From: Narthecium ossifragum
Taxonomy: Eukaryota > Streptophyta > Magnoliopsida > Dioscoreales > Nartheciaceae
DNA: 64,000 nt
NCBI GenBank assembly: GCA_963920575.1
Contig: OY986964.1
Location: 35,261,825-35,325,824 of the forward strand
Direction: 5' to 3'
Shown: in pieces, positions 46,930 through 57,890 of the stretch
Position numbering within the stretch: position 1 is the stretch's first letter
How the letters are laid out: every line of letters starts with the position of its first letter
The notes under the pieces: generated by a model
What the model saw: only the letters and a program-made list of their open reading frames with translations
Database searches by the model: none
Told to the model about the DNA's origin: nothing
Program-made: the position numbers and the translations under genes

Positions 46930-48430
46930 TTCGGTTTCTTTGAGCTGAACAGTGTTTCTCTCAGTGGGTTTGGATTGGAAGAGGTTGTGTATTATATTCC
47001 TTTCGTACGTGTGCTCATTTACTCTGGAATAGTAGCAGTTTTACTGGCTATAGGGTGGTCACATCAAAGACGAGTTCATGCAGGAGAGAGAGAACCTTGG
47101 ATTCGTGTGCTCTGTCTGTCTCTCTCTCTCTCTGGGTTTATGCTATCATTAAAGCAAAGCATAGGAGGCCTGAAGATGCACTAGATTCTCATTAAAACAG
47201 ACCAAAAAGGAGACCACAGAGCTTTTACCAGAGCTCAGTGGGATCCATACTGCTAGCTTAAATGTGTTTGAAACCAGATGAGACACAACAGGTCAACATG
47301 GCCTCTCTGCTAATATCACAGCTCTTTGATTGGATCCCCATTTGTCCCTCATTGAAGAAAATGAACCATATATAAACAAAAAGGACCTTAATAATGAGCA
47401 GTGATTCGGTCCTCTAAAAAGTGAGAGGACCCGATCCTTCTTCACCCTCTCTCCCGGTCTCCCCTCTTTCTCCCGGTCTCCTCCTCTCTCTCTCTCTTTC
47501 TCTCTCCCGGTCTCCCCTCTCTCTCCCGATATCCTCCTCTCTCTCTCTCTCTATATATATATATATTTATACACCCACTTAATATATATATATATATATG
47601 TATGTATGTGTCATGTATCATACATATGATATGTATATATTATAGATATTATATATATATGTATGTTTTTTTATATGTATATATATATGTATGTGTGTCT
47701 ATATATGCATGTCATATAGTCATATATCATAGATATGATATGTATGTTTTTTTATATGTGTATAATATATATATATATGTATATATACATTATATTTGTA
47801 TTATATATATATATAATCCTCCTGAGGAGGATCGGGTCCTCCCACTTTTGGGAGGACCCGGATCATTATTCCTTAAGAGTTAATATAGGATCAGAATAGG
47901 TTAGCATCTCTGAACTGTTTTAATAAGGATTACGGGTCTGGAGCTCCACCCCCTACTGTGGTTTATGTGACAAACAGACCTAGTTGAAGGCCACTCTTCC
48001 TAGAAAGCACTAATCTCTTGTGGACATTGCATGTTGCTGATCATGAATGAATATGGAATAGAAAGGCTTTCTTGTCAGGCACTGTGGAGTTGGGCAATGC
48101 AAGACATGAGATGTGCCTGTTGGGGTTGTACCTAAGACCCAATTATTGATAGGAAAAAGGTTTGTGATGATGTCTCATCTCTTACATCGTCATCATCCAA
48201 CCATATCCCAGACTCTTCTTGTTTGTCTCTCACAAAGGTATATACATGCATGGCTTCATTGTTGGAACAGACGATGGAACAATTCCATGACATGAAGCTC
48301 TTTGCTGGTTTTTGCTTAATTTAAAGAAGACAGGGTTGAACTGTCATTTCTTAAGAGCTTTTGATACCACAAGAGGAGACAAAGTATGGTACCATATTGG
48401 ACTAAGCTGAATTTAAACATACTTGTTCAC
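46930..48430. repeat. Second copy of the GH5 3' flank, without the gene
   Basis: Carries the same ordered blocks as 38152-38760 (GGGTGGTCACATCAA at about 47055 through ACCCAATTATTGATAGGAAAA at about 48138), interrupted by a MITE at about 47400-47870. The last GH5 exon does not follow. It marks a lost or rearranged third repeat unit. Confidence 0.72.
47400..47870. mobile_element. Foldback-type MITE with microsatellite core
   Basis: Both ends carry GGTCCTC...AAAGTG.GAGGACCCGATCCT, each nearly self-complementary and inverted relative to the other. The core is (CT)n followed by (TA)n and ATATGTATG-type repeats. It interrupts the duplicated GH5 flank. Target duplication not clear. Confidence 0.65.
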
Positions 48431-49025
48431 GAGAGATTTGTAGGCTAGGAATATAGATAAGATTGATCGGCTCCATTCATGAATAAGAGTACAAAGCAAT
48501 CACATGAGCAACAGTGAGTTCTTCTTCTGTCACAGGCTCTCACAGCTCCTCTGTTCTTTACTTCATTTACAGCTAATGGTTCTTGGTCTGTCCTTCTGGC
48601 ATTGAAGATGCCTGGAATCCATCCCTTTTTCACAATCTATTGCTTGTCTCTAAGTGAGCCCCCACCAAGTTCAGATTCAATTAATGCCAACCGTTTAAAC
48701 TTGAAGCTTTTATGGCCCTCATCTTCTGTTCTTCCTTACCTTGAACAAAACAGAGGCCTCTTTCCCGGATTTCAAAATTTAAACACTACTTGCATGGTCC
48801 TCATACCGTGTTATCATTAACTTGAACAAAAACAGAGCCATTTCTTCAGTATTTCAAAACTTAAGACATTAATAACAAAAAGTGTCACTGTTTTATGTCT
48901 TTCTAAAACCAACCATTTACTTGCATTGCAATAAGGATTCCTCGCATCAGCTGCATTGATGCATGTCAAGAGACTGAACGGGCAACGAGACATCCAAGGG
49001 ATTGGAGCTAACCCGGTTTCCATCA
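48431..49025. other. Intergenic
   Basis: No gene recognised. Confidence 0.4.
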
Positions 49026-49029
49026 GTCC

Positions 49030-49470
49030 GAATTAGGTCTTCGGACAATCATGACCGTCGGATGACATAACTTTTGATCATGGTGTCCGATCGGGGCGTA
49101 TGAGGTGTCAAATCGACCGGCTCGGTGAGCTCTATAAGAGTCATTGGATCTCCTTATGATCCAAGGTGTTCCGAGCTCAAATTCCTTTTTCTGATGTCCC
49201 AAAATTCAGTTTTATTAAAACTTTTCATATTTGAAAATTTTCCATAATTAGGGTTTTTTTTTTCGGTTTTAGCAATTTGATTAATAATTTGATTGGGATT
49301 AATTACTATCCTTAAGTGGTTTGAATTCATATGTAAGGAGGTCTCACTTACTCTATAAAAAAAAGATTAGGGTTTGTAATTGAAACAGAGTTTTAATTAA
49401 TGAGATTTTGACTAATTTTGAATCCTGATTTTATCTCTCACCCTCACCCTGCGCCATGCATTAAAGTGTT
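49030..49470 (+). mobile_element. Solo-LTR-like segment, family A
   Basis: Shares with 56455-56960 the ordered blocks GTCGGA...CGTAACTTT-like, GTGTCCGATCGGGGCGTATGA, AAATTCCTTTT, a CTATAAAA TATA box, then ..CCCT[GA]CGCCA. This looks like a promoter-R-U5 layout of a retrotransposon LTR. No interior is attached. Ends are approximate. Confidence 0.6.
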
Positions 49471-50063
49471 GACACGAGAGAGATGGTGAGGACGGTACAA
49501 ACAGGATAACAGAGACCCCAAGACTAGCAACTAAATATAGAAAGAATAAAAAGAGACCTTGTAAAGTTGTTTTCTCAGATCCATAAAGCCTATGGCTGGG
49601 GACGTTTGAGCTGCATATGATCCAAAAGGCTATATAATGGATCTAAGAAAAAAGTATGCAGAAGAACCTTATCGTACGCTCTTGTATATGCACGCAGAGT
49701 ATTTATGAAATCGATCAGAGATGCCAACTGTGTAACGTTAACGTCGGCCTTGGCTCGTGCAGAGAGCTTCTACAACAATCTACATATCTCTGGAGAGAGA
49801 GAGAGAGAGAGAGAGATTTAATAAGGAGGCAAATGGTCACACGATCGCAGGGCCCTCGAACCGAGTCTCTGCTATAAAAGGGGTGGGAATGGTACGTAGA
49901 TGCATTCCCTGTTCCTCTCTCTCTCTCTGCACCACATCACTCACGCCTTCACATCAATCGCTTCTTCGCTTCTCTCTCTATTTCCCCAGTATCCATATAG
50001 GGCAAAAAAGAGGTTCTCGTTGTTCGTCTACTTGGGTTCATTGTGGTGGTGGTGGTGGTGGTG
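49471..50063 (+). promoter_or_regulatory. SOSEKI promoter and 5' leader
   Basis: TATAAAAG at 49873-49880, about 190 bases before the ATG. (GA)n at 49795-49815 upstream and (CT)n tracts at about 49915-49980 in the presumed leader, plus a (GGT)n run just before the ATG. Confidence 0.6.
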
Positions 50064-51864
50064 ATGGAGGTTAACGGTGGTGTGAGAAGGAGGGTGAGCA
50101 GAGAAGGGAGCCCAGAGAAAGGACGAAGTAGTAGTAGTAGGGTGATGAGGGCACCACCACCATTGAGCTTTAGGAGGGTGCAGGTGGTGTACTACTTGAG
50201 CAGGAATGGCCACCTTGAGCACCCCCACTTCATGGAGATCTCCCACCTCCCCAGCCACCAACTTCGCCTCAAAGGTTTCTTCTCTCTCTAGTTTGCTTAC
50301 AAAATGTAGAACAAACTGGGATTTGGGTTTAATTTTTGATTAGCTTCCCTGTTGCTCTGTTTTCGTTAACTTATATTAAGTTAGACAAAAAGTTGGTAAC
50401 TTTAGCTTCATGCCATATTACTCATCATGGGTTTCTGATTGGTTTGCATGTTGGTGATATATATAATAGATGTAATGGATCGTCTAACGGCTCTGAGGGG
50501 TAGAGGGATGCCATCTCTCTACTCATGGTCCTGCAAAAGGTGATTCCTTTCACTCAAAGATGTGATCTTTTTTTTACAGTAATGGTTAATATTACATCAT
50601 GATCTTTTTCCTTTTAACATGCATGATATATATGTTTCATCAAACATAGGTGCTACAAGAATGGCTACGTGTGGAACGACTTGTCCGAGAACGACCCCAT
50701 CTATCCGGCCAACGGCGTCGAATACGTCCTCAAAGGGTCCGAGATCATCCATGGCTCCACCTCTGATGGTCCCCATTAATATCTTTTTTTATCTTAGAAA
50801 ATAAATGGGTTCTTCTCTATTTTTGCTGAATTTAACGGGTTTCTTTTGTTTGTTTTTCCAGAAAGATTTCAGCAGCTGCAACTTAGCCATAGAATCTCGA
50901 AGCCCACCAAACACCAGCTTGGAGTTGAGGAATATGAGTACATGGAAGACGACGATGAAGAGATTGAAGAAGATGAGCGTGGTAATCTCACCGCCAGTAA
51001 CCGTACTGCTAACAACGGTGGTGGTACTCGCTACCAGCCGCCGTTCTCCCGGTGTTCCCGCGGGGTCTCCACGGAGGAGCTGATGGAGGCCCCGGCGGGC
51101 GGCGGAGGTAACCGCAGCAAGCACCACACCGAGCTCCCCCTCGACGACGCCTCCCCGCCCTCCTCCTCCTCTTCGGATAAGGCCGCTCCGTCCGGCTCGG
51201 CCCGGCCAGTCGAGGACGGGTCGGACTCGCCGGGCTCGACTCGAAACTCGGTGCTGCTCCAGCTAATCTCGTGCGGCGGGGCGGCTGCGGCGAGGGCCGG
51301 TGGCGGAGGCGGAGGCAGAGCTGGCAGTGTCCACGTTAGATGCGCCGGCATGGGGGGCGGGGGTGGTGGAGGGGGGAGGAAGAGCGGGGGGTTGCACCGG
51401 GGCGTGTTGAGTCGACTCGCCACTCGGGCGAGCGAGGTGGAGGGTGAGTTGGAGGAGGGGGAGCTGAGGTGCTTATCGGAGAACCCGAGGTTTGGGAACC
51501 CACAGGCGGAGGAGAAGGAGTACTTCAGCGGGAGCATCGTCGAGTCCATGGCCGAGTCAGGCCGAGTGGCGGCCGAGCCGACTCTCAAGAAATCGTCATC
51601 CTATAATGAAGAGAGGTACTTATTAGTACTAATGCATTAAAAATCTTAATAAACCCATATTTTAGTTACCTAACTGCCTTACTATATCATATGTTTTCTG
51701 GATGTGTTGGTGGTGGGGACAGGAGCTCAAAGGCTGGGATTGGAGAAGTGAGGCTGCTGGAGGTAGAGGTAGAGGAAGAGGAGAGAGGTGGTGGTGGTGG
51801 AGTGAAAGGCAAGTGCATCCCTGGAAGGAAGAGATCCTGCAGCAAGCAGCAGCCCAAGAAATGA
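50064..51864 (+). CDS. SOK: SOSEKI polarity protein (DUF966/UPSTREAM OF FLC family)
   Basis: Five exons, 50064-50274, 50470-50539, 50650-50768, 50862-51615, 51723-51864, GT-AG and in frame, give 431 residues. The N-terminal DIX-like domain spans about residues 35-125: RRVQVVYYLSRNGHLEHPHF, LKDVMDRLTALRGRGMPSLY, SWSCKRCYKNGYVWNDLSEN and YVLKGSEIIH, closely matching SOSEKI proteins. These polymerise at cell corners or edges to mark polarity (family knowledge). The long fourth exon is Gly/Ser/acid-rich, with the conserved block NSVLLQLISCGG near the middle. The last exon is Glu-rich and ends in a basic tail with CIPGRKRSCSKQQ. Upstream GTG triplets extend the frame but the ATG at 50064 is the first in-frame ATG after the TATA box. 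Confidence 0.93.
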
Positions 51865-52530
51865 AGCAGATCAGTTCAATCAATGCTTCTGAACACATGT
51901 GGTGATTAATTTGTTGTAGTGACTGGGCATGCAATTACTACTTCCCATCTTGTGCAGGGGGCCACTGTACTGTGCTGTAATGTTTGGATCCTGTTTTGTT
52001 TCTGTCTAGCTAGTCTATACAGTTGCGTTAGGTTATGCCTGGTTATTCTGGAATCAATGTTGGATTCTCTGATTATTTTGCAGCAGAGTAATCTAAATTA
52101 TTAAGCTTTAGATTCTCGACTACTACAATTGAAAAGTAATTATTTCAAGAGAATTATATGAACTTATGAAGCTTGCAATTATACATGTTTGGTTTGACAA
52201 TGAATAACCCTTGAGCAGCTCAGGTAGTTAGCATCCCATAAGTTTGGTAAGGCCATCCGCCTAAGTTTTCCTGTCCATTCACTTTAAAATATTCGAATAT
52301 ATATTACTCATTTATTTTATAGTTTTTCTATTTGAAGCACTATATGTCAGCTTTGTAAAGAATATTGTTAAGATTTCATATAAGTTGGTAAATTTTGTTA
52401 ATTTAATATTTAAATTAGCTAGATTGGGTATATGGTTCATACAAGATTAATTTAAACGAATTGGATCAAGTGGGATCAAATTAGTTCAAGTCACATCAAA
52501 TTTGATCAAGTTTATATCAAGAATTAATTA
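51865..52530. other. 3' flank of SOSEKI, intergenic
   Basis: AT-rich. No gene recognised. Confidence 0.45.
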
Positions 52531-52532
52531 CT

Positions 52533-53370
52533 ATTGTTGGATTGGAGGGAAGTGGAATCGGACGGCTTAGATAGATAACGTAGCTGCTACTTACATATAT
52601 TTAAAGATATGTTGCTAGGAGAGATGGTCTCTCTGGGCTGTCACGAAAAAAACAGAGTGGAGAGAGAGCCGCGGCTGACGAAGGAAAGAAGAGGAGGGGC
52701 TGCGGTGGGTTTTTGAAGAGTGAAGAGGTGGTGGTGTAGCAGATAGAGAGTAAGAAAAGGAAGAAGAGGGAGGTGGCAGCGTTGACTTTGTTGTGGAAGA
52801 ACAGAGAGATGAGAGAAGAGACAGTGCGGGAGAGAGAATAAACAGAGAGAAGACAGAGATAGGTCCGGTTGTGAGGGAGAAAAGAGAGAGAAGGAAGGGA
52901 AGCCCGGTTTAGGGAGAAAAGAGAGAGAAGAGAGAGAAGAAAGAGAAAGGTACGGCTGAGGAAAAAAAGAGAGAAGAGAGAGAAAGAGAGAGAGAGAGAG
53001 TTGGTTGTGAGGTGAGAGTGGGAGCGAATGCAGATGAAAGGTATTGGTCAGACTGAGTGAGCCGACAAGTATAACAAGGTGGAGGCGATCAATCAAGAAA
53101 AGCGGAGTTGCGGACCGTGATTCGAGGAGTCGAGCAAGCGCGAGGACGACGACGTGTATCTGAGGAGTCAGTACAGTGAGTCGTGTTAACTTGTGTAAAT
53201 GGTACTCTTGTTTTTAGTGGATTGGTTTTGCATGGTCCTGCGTTGGACCCGTGGTTTTTTCCCGTAAGGTATTTTCCACGTTAAAAATCATGTGTTTTCC
53301 TTCTTGTGCATGATTGATTTATTTCATATATCTGCTTCCGCGTATTTCTGGTAATCTGTGGGGTCTATTT
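52533..53370 (+). mobile_element. Possible solo LTR (Copia-like)
   Basis: Begins TGTTGGATTGGAGGG and holds GTGGTTTTTTCCCGTAAGG followed by TATTTTCCACGTTAAAAATC at about 53250-53290, the same block as in the Copia LTRs at 44.3 and 46.3 kb. A long GA-rich tract lies at 52640-53000. Right end and target duplication not fixed; CTATT occurs near both edges. Confidence 0.5.
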
Positions 53371-55612
53371 AATTTCAAGCTTCCATAAACCATTCCATAT
53401 ATCATTAAAATACTCATTCATCATCTTTCTTTTTATATTTTATTCTCCATTTATTATTTGAGAGTCATATAATTATAGAAATGATATTATATTATATAAT
53501 TAAACTTTGATAATATTTTATATTAAAATATAATATATACTTTTAGCTCAATAGTTAGCACATTATAAAATAATATATATTATAAAATAAATAATATACA
53601 ATATTTGAGATATATTTGACCGTCATATAGTTTTATTAATATAAATAATATACAACTTGGAGAACATGTAAGGAGAGATATGCACTTTAATGTTTTTGTT
53701 TCTCAATAAGACCCATCGTAAAAGATCCAACGACAATATTTTACATTAAGATATAATATTGGGAAGTGAACAGTGCCCCCAATACACGTGGGAGAGCACT
53801 GCTCATCTTCCTTGTTTTAGGGTGGATCCGATATGGATTTAAAGTTGATGTTTTTCTATTTTTCCTCTGCTATATAATAGAGCAGGGAGTGGTTTGATGG
53901 ATATGATGTGGGTGCCTAGAAGGCATAATTAATAAAAAAAGGTTTTAAAAAGTAGTTTTGTTGACAGTGAAAACAACAAGTTAGATGTATGAATTCAAAG
54001 TCACTCCAAAATTCGAAGACAAGCTTTCTGCAGTCTGTTTATTCGTTGCCTTGTAGAGAATTTCATGGTATAGCTCAATGATGATTAGCTAAAAGGGAAC
54101 AAGAAAGCAAAAGTTGCAGAAATATATGTAAGTATATGTGACTATGTATATATAGGAGTCCATCTTCTCGCTCTTGTGTCTCAAGACCAATGATAGAGTT
54201 ACATGATTACGCAGGAGCCAAAAAAGTTGAGAAAACAACCACCACTAGGAGGTTGAAAGTTACTCCAAGACGCAAGAAAAAGAAACCAATTCAGCCCATT
54301 TAGCCATATGGTTACACCATTTAATTTATAGTATAGCATTTTTATTACTAATACAACCAAAACTCCTAACTAATTTGTAAAAAAATTCCTATCTAACAAA
54401 GCCTAATAATAGGAGAAAATTTACTATGAAATATATTTTTTTAAACTATGAGAGTAATTCATCGAAGAATAAAGTTGGAGTTGCATCGTTGCAACACCGC
54501 GGATGGAACCCAAAGACAACAAATAATATAGAAAACCAGTTCGGAATGACCTCCGATGATAAAAATATAGAAAACACCCTAATCAAATCTTGTGCTTTAA
54601 TGACGATCGATGTAGGGCATGTGCAATTACATGTTAATGTGTTGGAGGGGATTATGAATCGTGACTTTCCCGGTTATGCGAGTGTTTGGTTAACTGACAA
54701 GAGTAACATGATATTAGAGCAGAGGTCATGGATTCGAACCTTACTTCCTCCAAAAATTGGTCCAATCGCTTCGTAAAATTCAATATTAACGAAGATCCAT
54801 GACACACATGCTCCCCTTAGTGGTTCGACTAATTAATAGGTCTAACATGTCACCTTGTTTGCCGTCATGGTTAGTGGACGAGGAAGAGCTCGGCGGAGGT
54901 ACAAGAACGCCATTAAGGTGCTTTTCGAGCTATGAGATGAGTAACTTTTGAATCTAAGGCATCAGGTCGGGGAAGTCACTCGTTTGATGCTATTAGGGTT
55001 TTTTTTTAATCTTGAACCGTTGGATTGAAATCAATCTAGGAACACTTTCAAACACTTTCTTGTGATTGATCTTCAACAACCAAATTTATCTTCGTTAAGC
55101 TTCATTTTGTAATCTCATGAGTCTAGGAGTAGCCGTGGAATGCACGACACAAGGTTTGAACTCTGGACCTTTGATATGATACCATAAAAGAACTATAATC
55201 ACTGAATTCAAAAGATAAAGTTTTAGATGAATACGAGTTTATATTAATATAGTCTAACAACCTATGTTGACATCTTTTTCCTCCTAATCAATTCTTGGTT
55301 ATTACCTTAGGATATTTGACGCTTCGATTTACTTTTACGGGAACCAACAAATAAACTCTCTCCTTCGCTTCTTCAATTGATATCAAGAGGAATCTATTTA
55401 AATGTTGGGTATTTTGCCACGACTGATCCATTTTTCTATCTCACTTGTTATTAGGTGCCTTAATTTTTCCAGCAAATGCTGCTTCTAATTAATTTTGGCT
55501 CATGAAACATATTTATAATGACTAACTTTGGATATATGCAGAATGAAGTTCGTGTCTATTTCTTTCTTTTTTTAACACCGTCGATATAGTGACCATAACT
55601 TAGATATATAAC
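53371..55612. other. Intergenic, AT-rich
   Basis: No gene or complete repeat recognised. A 116-codon frame at 54426-54776 has no recognisable domain. Confidence 0.4.
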
Positions 55613-55624
55613 TCACACCATCAT

Positions 55625-56080
55625 AACAATAGAGTGTTTGGAGAGGCAGGGAACTCCGTAGAGGTAATTGTGTCCAAAGTGAGGCGGATGGTTCGTGAGA
55701 TTTATTCTAAGGAGATTCCGAGCGTTGGAACTGGCCAACTATATACGCCAATTGGCTGCTGTACTGTTCAGACTGATGCATCGATGGATCTGGGGTTGGG
55801 GGCTGCATCGATAGGTGTGGTTGGGATGTCTAATTCCGGAGAAGCTGAGTGGGCTGGAGGGAGGCCAGTGATAGCAGGTTCGGTGCTGCATGGGGAGATG
55901 TTGGCTTTGTTGGAGGCCTTGTAATGCCTTGGATGATACGGTTGCTCAGGCTTCTCGCGGGATAGGTAACGTGTTTCCCTGGTCCAGTGGCTTGGGGGGC
56001 TGTTAGATAGTTTACCTTGATCTTTCTTTCGATTTTGTTTGCTAATTAGTTTTTGGTTTCATCTCATAAAAAAAAAAAAA
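55625..56080 (+). mobile_element. 5'-truncated LINE copy (RNase H start) with poly-A tail
   Basis: The frame 55634-55924 encodes the start of a LINE RNase H domain (CTVQTDASMDLGLGAASIGV and HGEMLALLEAL), then stops. A poly-A run ends at 56080. A 12-base duplication TCACACCATCAT at 55613-55624 and 56081-56092 brackets it. Confidence 0.85.
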
Positions 56081-56454
56081 TCACACCATCATCTTGACTT
56101 ATACTAAACTCGATGCCAGGTGGAATATCTTCAGTGGTTTTATATCTCAAGAGACATATATCATCAAGGCGGATAGCTAGAGATGTCAATTAAGTTATAT
56201 GGTCTTGGTGCAAATTAAGATCGCTTTTTTACAAACTACAGGAGACTTATTACCAAGCCTTTTCCACTTGAAAAGATACTAATTAAAGCATTGCGTCATG
56301 CGGAGGTTTGGAATGCTTGATGGTAAAGGAAAAGACAAGAACTTTATCCAACGATATAATTGTCTATTGCTTTCGTTCATCTACATTGATATCCAACTTT
56401 ATAAGTTGCTTGGGTTACGTCACATCTGACGGTCTGGATGTTTACCCATGTTGA

Positions 56455-56960
56455 TGCATGATAAAACTCGGACGACTCCGATCGTCGGACGGGCGTAACT
56501 TTCGATCCGGGTGTCCGATCGGGGCGTATGACCAGTCGAAACGACCGGGTCGACGAGCCCATCATTTATCATCGGAGATCTTCGATTTCTCCAGGACTGC
56601 TTGTCAAAACGTCAAATTCCTTTTCCTTTGGTCCGAAAAATCAGTTTAAGTGAAAACTTTTCTTTTTAGGCAGTTTTATCGGTTTTTATTTTTTGCAAAT
56701 TTCCTATTTTGAGTAGGATTTCTTTTATTATTAAATTCCGGGTTAATACTTGGATTAGGGTTTGAGTCATGTTGGAGTTGGTCAGGTCTTTCCTTAATCC
56801 TATAAAAGGAGGCCTTAGGTTTTGTAAAGATGAAGTTTTTTGGATGAATAAGAAAATAGGGTTTTTGATTTCTTCTTCTATAGAAATCTGATTTTCTCTC
56901 CCATAGAAAGTTTGGTTGTCTCTCCCATAGAGAGGTCCATCTTACACGTTTACCCTACGC
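56455..56960 (+). mobile_element. Solo-LTR-like segment, family A (second copy)
   Basis: Related to 49030-49470 in the same orientation: GTGTCCGATCGGGGCGTATGA, AAATTCCTTTTCC, TCCTATAAAAGGAGGCC as TATA region, then TTTACCCTACGCCACA. The two lie 7 kb apart with the SOSEKI gene between them, so they are not a pair around one element. Confidence 0.6.
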
Positions 56961-57890
56961 CACATGTTATTTTATATTTAACAGTGGAGAATTTTAAATC
57001 TAATGGTGGAAATCATACCTCTTTCACACCATTTATATCGTGGGGGGGATAAAGGATAAAGGTGTCATGGGCACAGGGCCCCTAGTATCATGCAATGCAT
57101 ACTCTTAGCAATTGTATGGATGCTAAGATAAATATATAGTGAAAAATAGAAAGAATGATCCTACTTACGTGAATGAGTTACATTCTAATATTATAGCGTT
57201 TCAGTGGCACTAATGTAAGGGACATGCGATTGCATATTGAAATAGGATGTTAACTCCGGGATTGGGATTGCCGTAAATTAATAAGAGATTATACCTTATA
57301 ATCTTTAGCATAGACCATAGACACACAATAATAAAAGAATAGCTTTGTTTGACGACATTACATTACGGCTAATAGACATGGTCATTATAATAAGCTGATG
57401 CTGTCCAACCCTCTCCAAATCATTTAGTTACATATATAGGACATTAATAATACCTAGTTATACCAGATTCCTATCTCTAATTGCTTTATTAAATCCCGGA
57501 CTCCGCGTTAAGTTAGCAATCCATAAATAAATCCACTAATATAGTAATTAATATCCCGATCCCGAACAAAAGAACCCGCGTCTTCCGCGGTGATCTCACC
57601 TGCCACCATCAATGGACAATGGTCCACCTCCCATCATGTGATCCCCTCACCGACGCCAGCTCATACTCTCATGCGCTCCCATCACTCTCCTTACGCTCAC
57701 CGCAGGAAGTTACGGACTAGTCGTTGATGGGTCCCGGTCTTTCCGGATGCGCACTACCGTGACTGGCGGTGACGTGACCCTAACCACGATGCTGTTATAA
57801 AACCCACTCTCCATTTGGTTGTAATAATCGATCACTTGTCTCACTCTCTCAATCGTCTCTCTCTCTCTGTCGATTTCCGATCACTAAGCC
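56961..57890. other. Upstream region of the Ole e 1-like gene
   Basis: Intergenic; contains the promoter described next. Nothing else recognised. Confidence 0.4.
57796..57802 (+). promoter_or_regulatory. TATA box of the Ole e 1-like gene
   Basis: TATAAAA, about 90 bases before the ATG at 57891. A CT-rich leader follows at about 57838-57870. Confidence 0.65.

Noticed and set aside
51031..51588. Minus-strand 185-codon frame inside SOSEKI exon 4
   Set aside because: Shadow of the GC-rich coding exon on the other strand.
52641..53096. Minus-strand 151-codon Ser/Leu/Phe-rich frame
   Set aside because: Produced by a GA-rich tract inside an LTR-like segment; no domain.
54426..54776. 116-codon plus-strand frame
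   Set aside because: No domain, no splice context, AT-rich intergenic surroundings.
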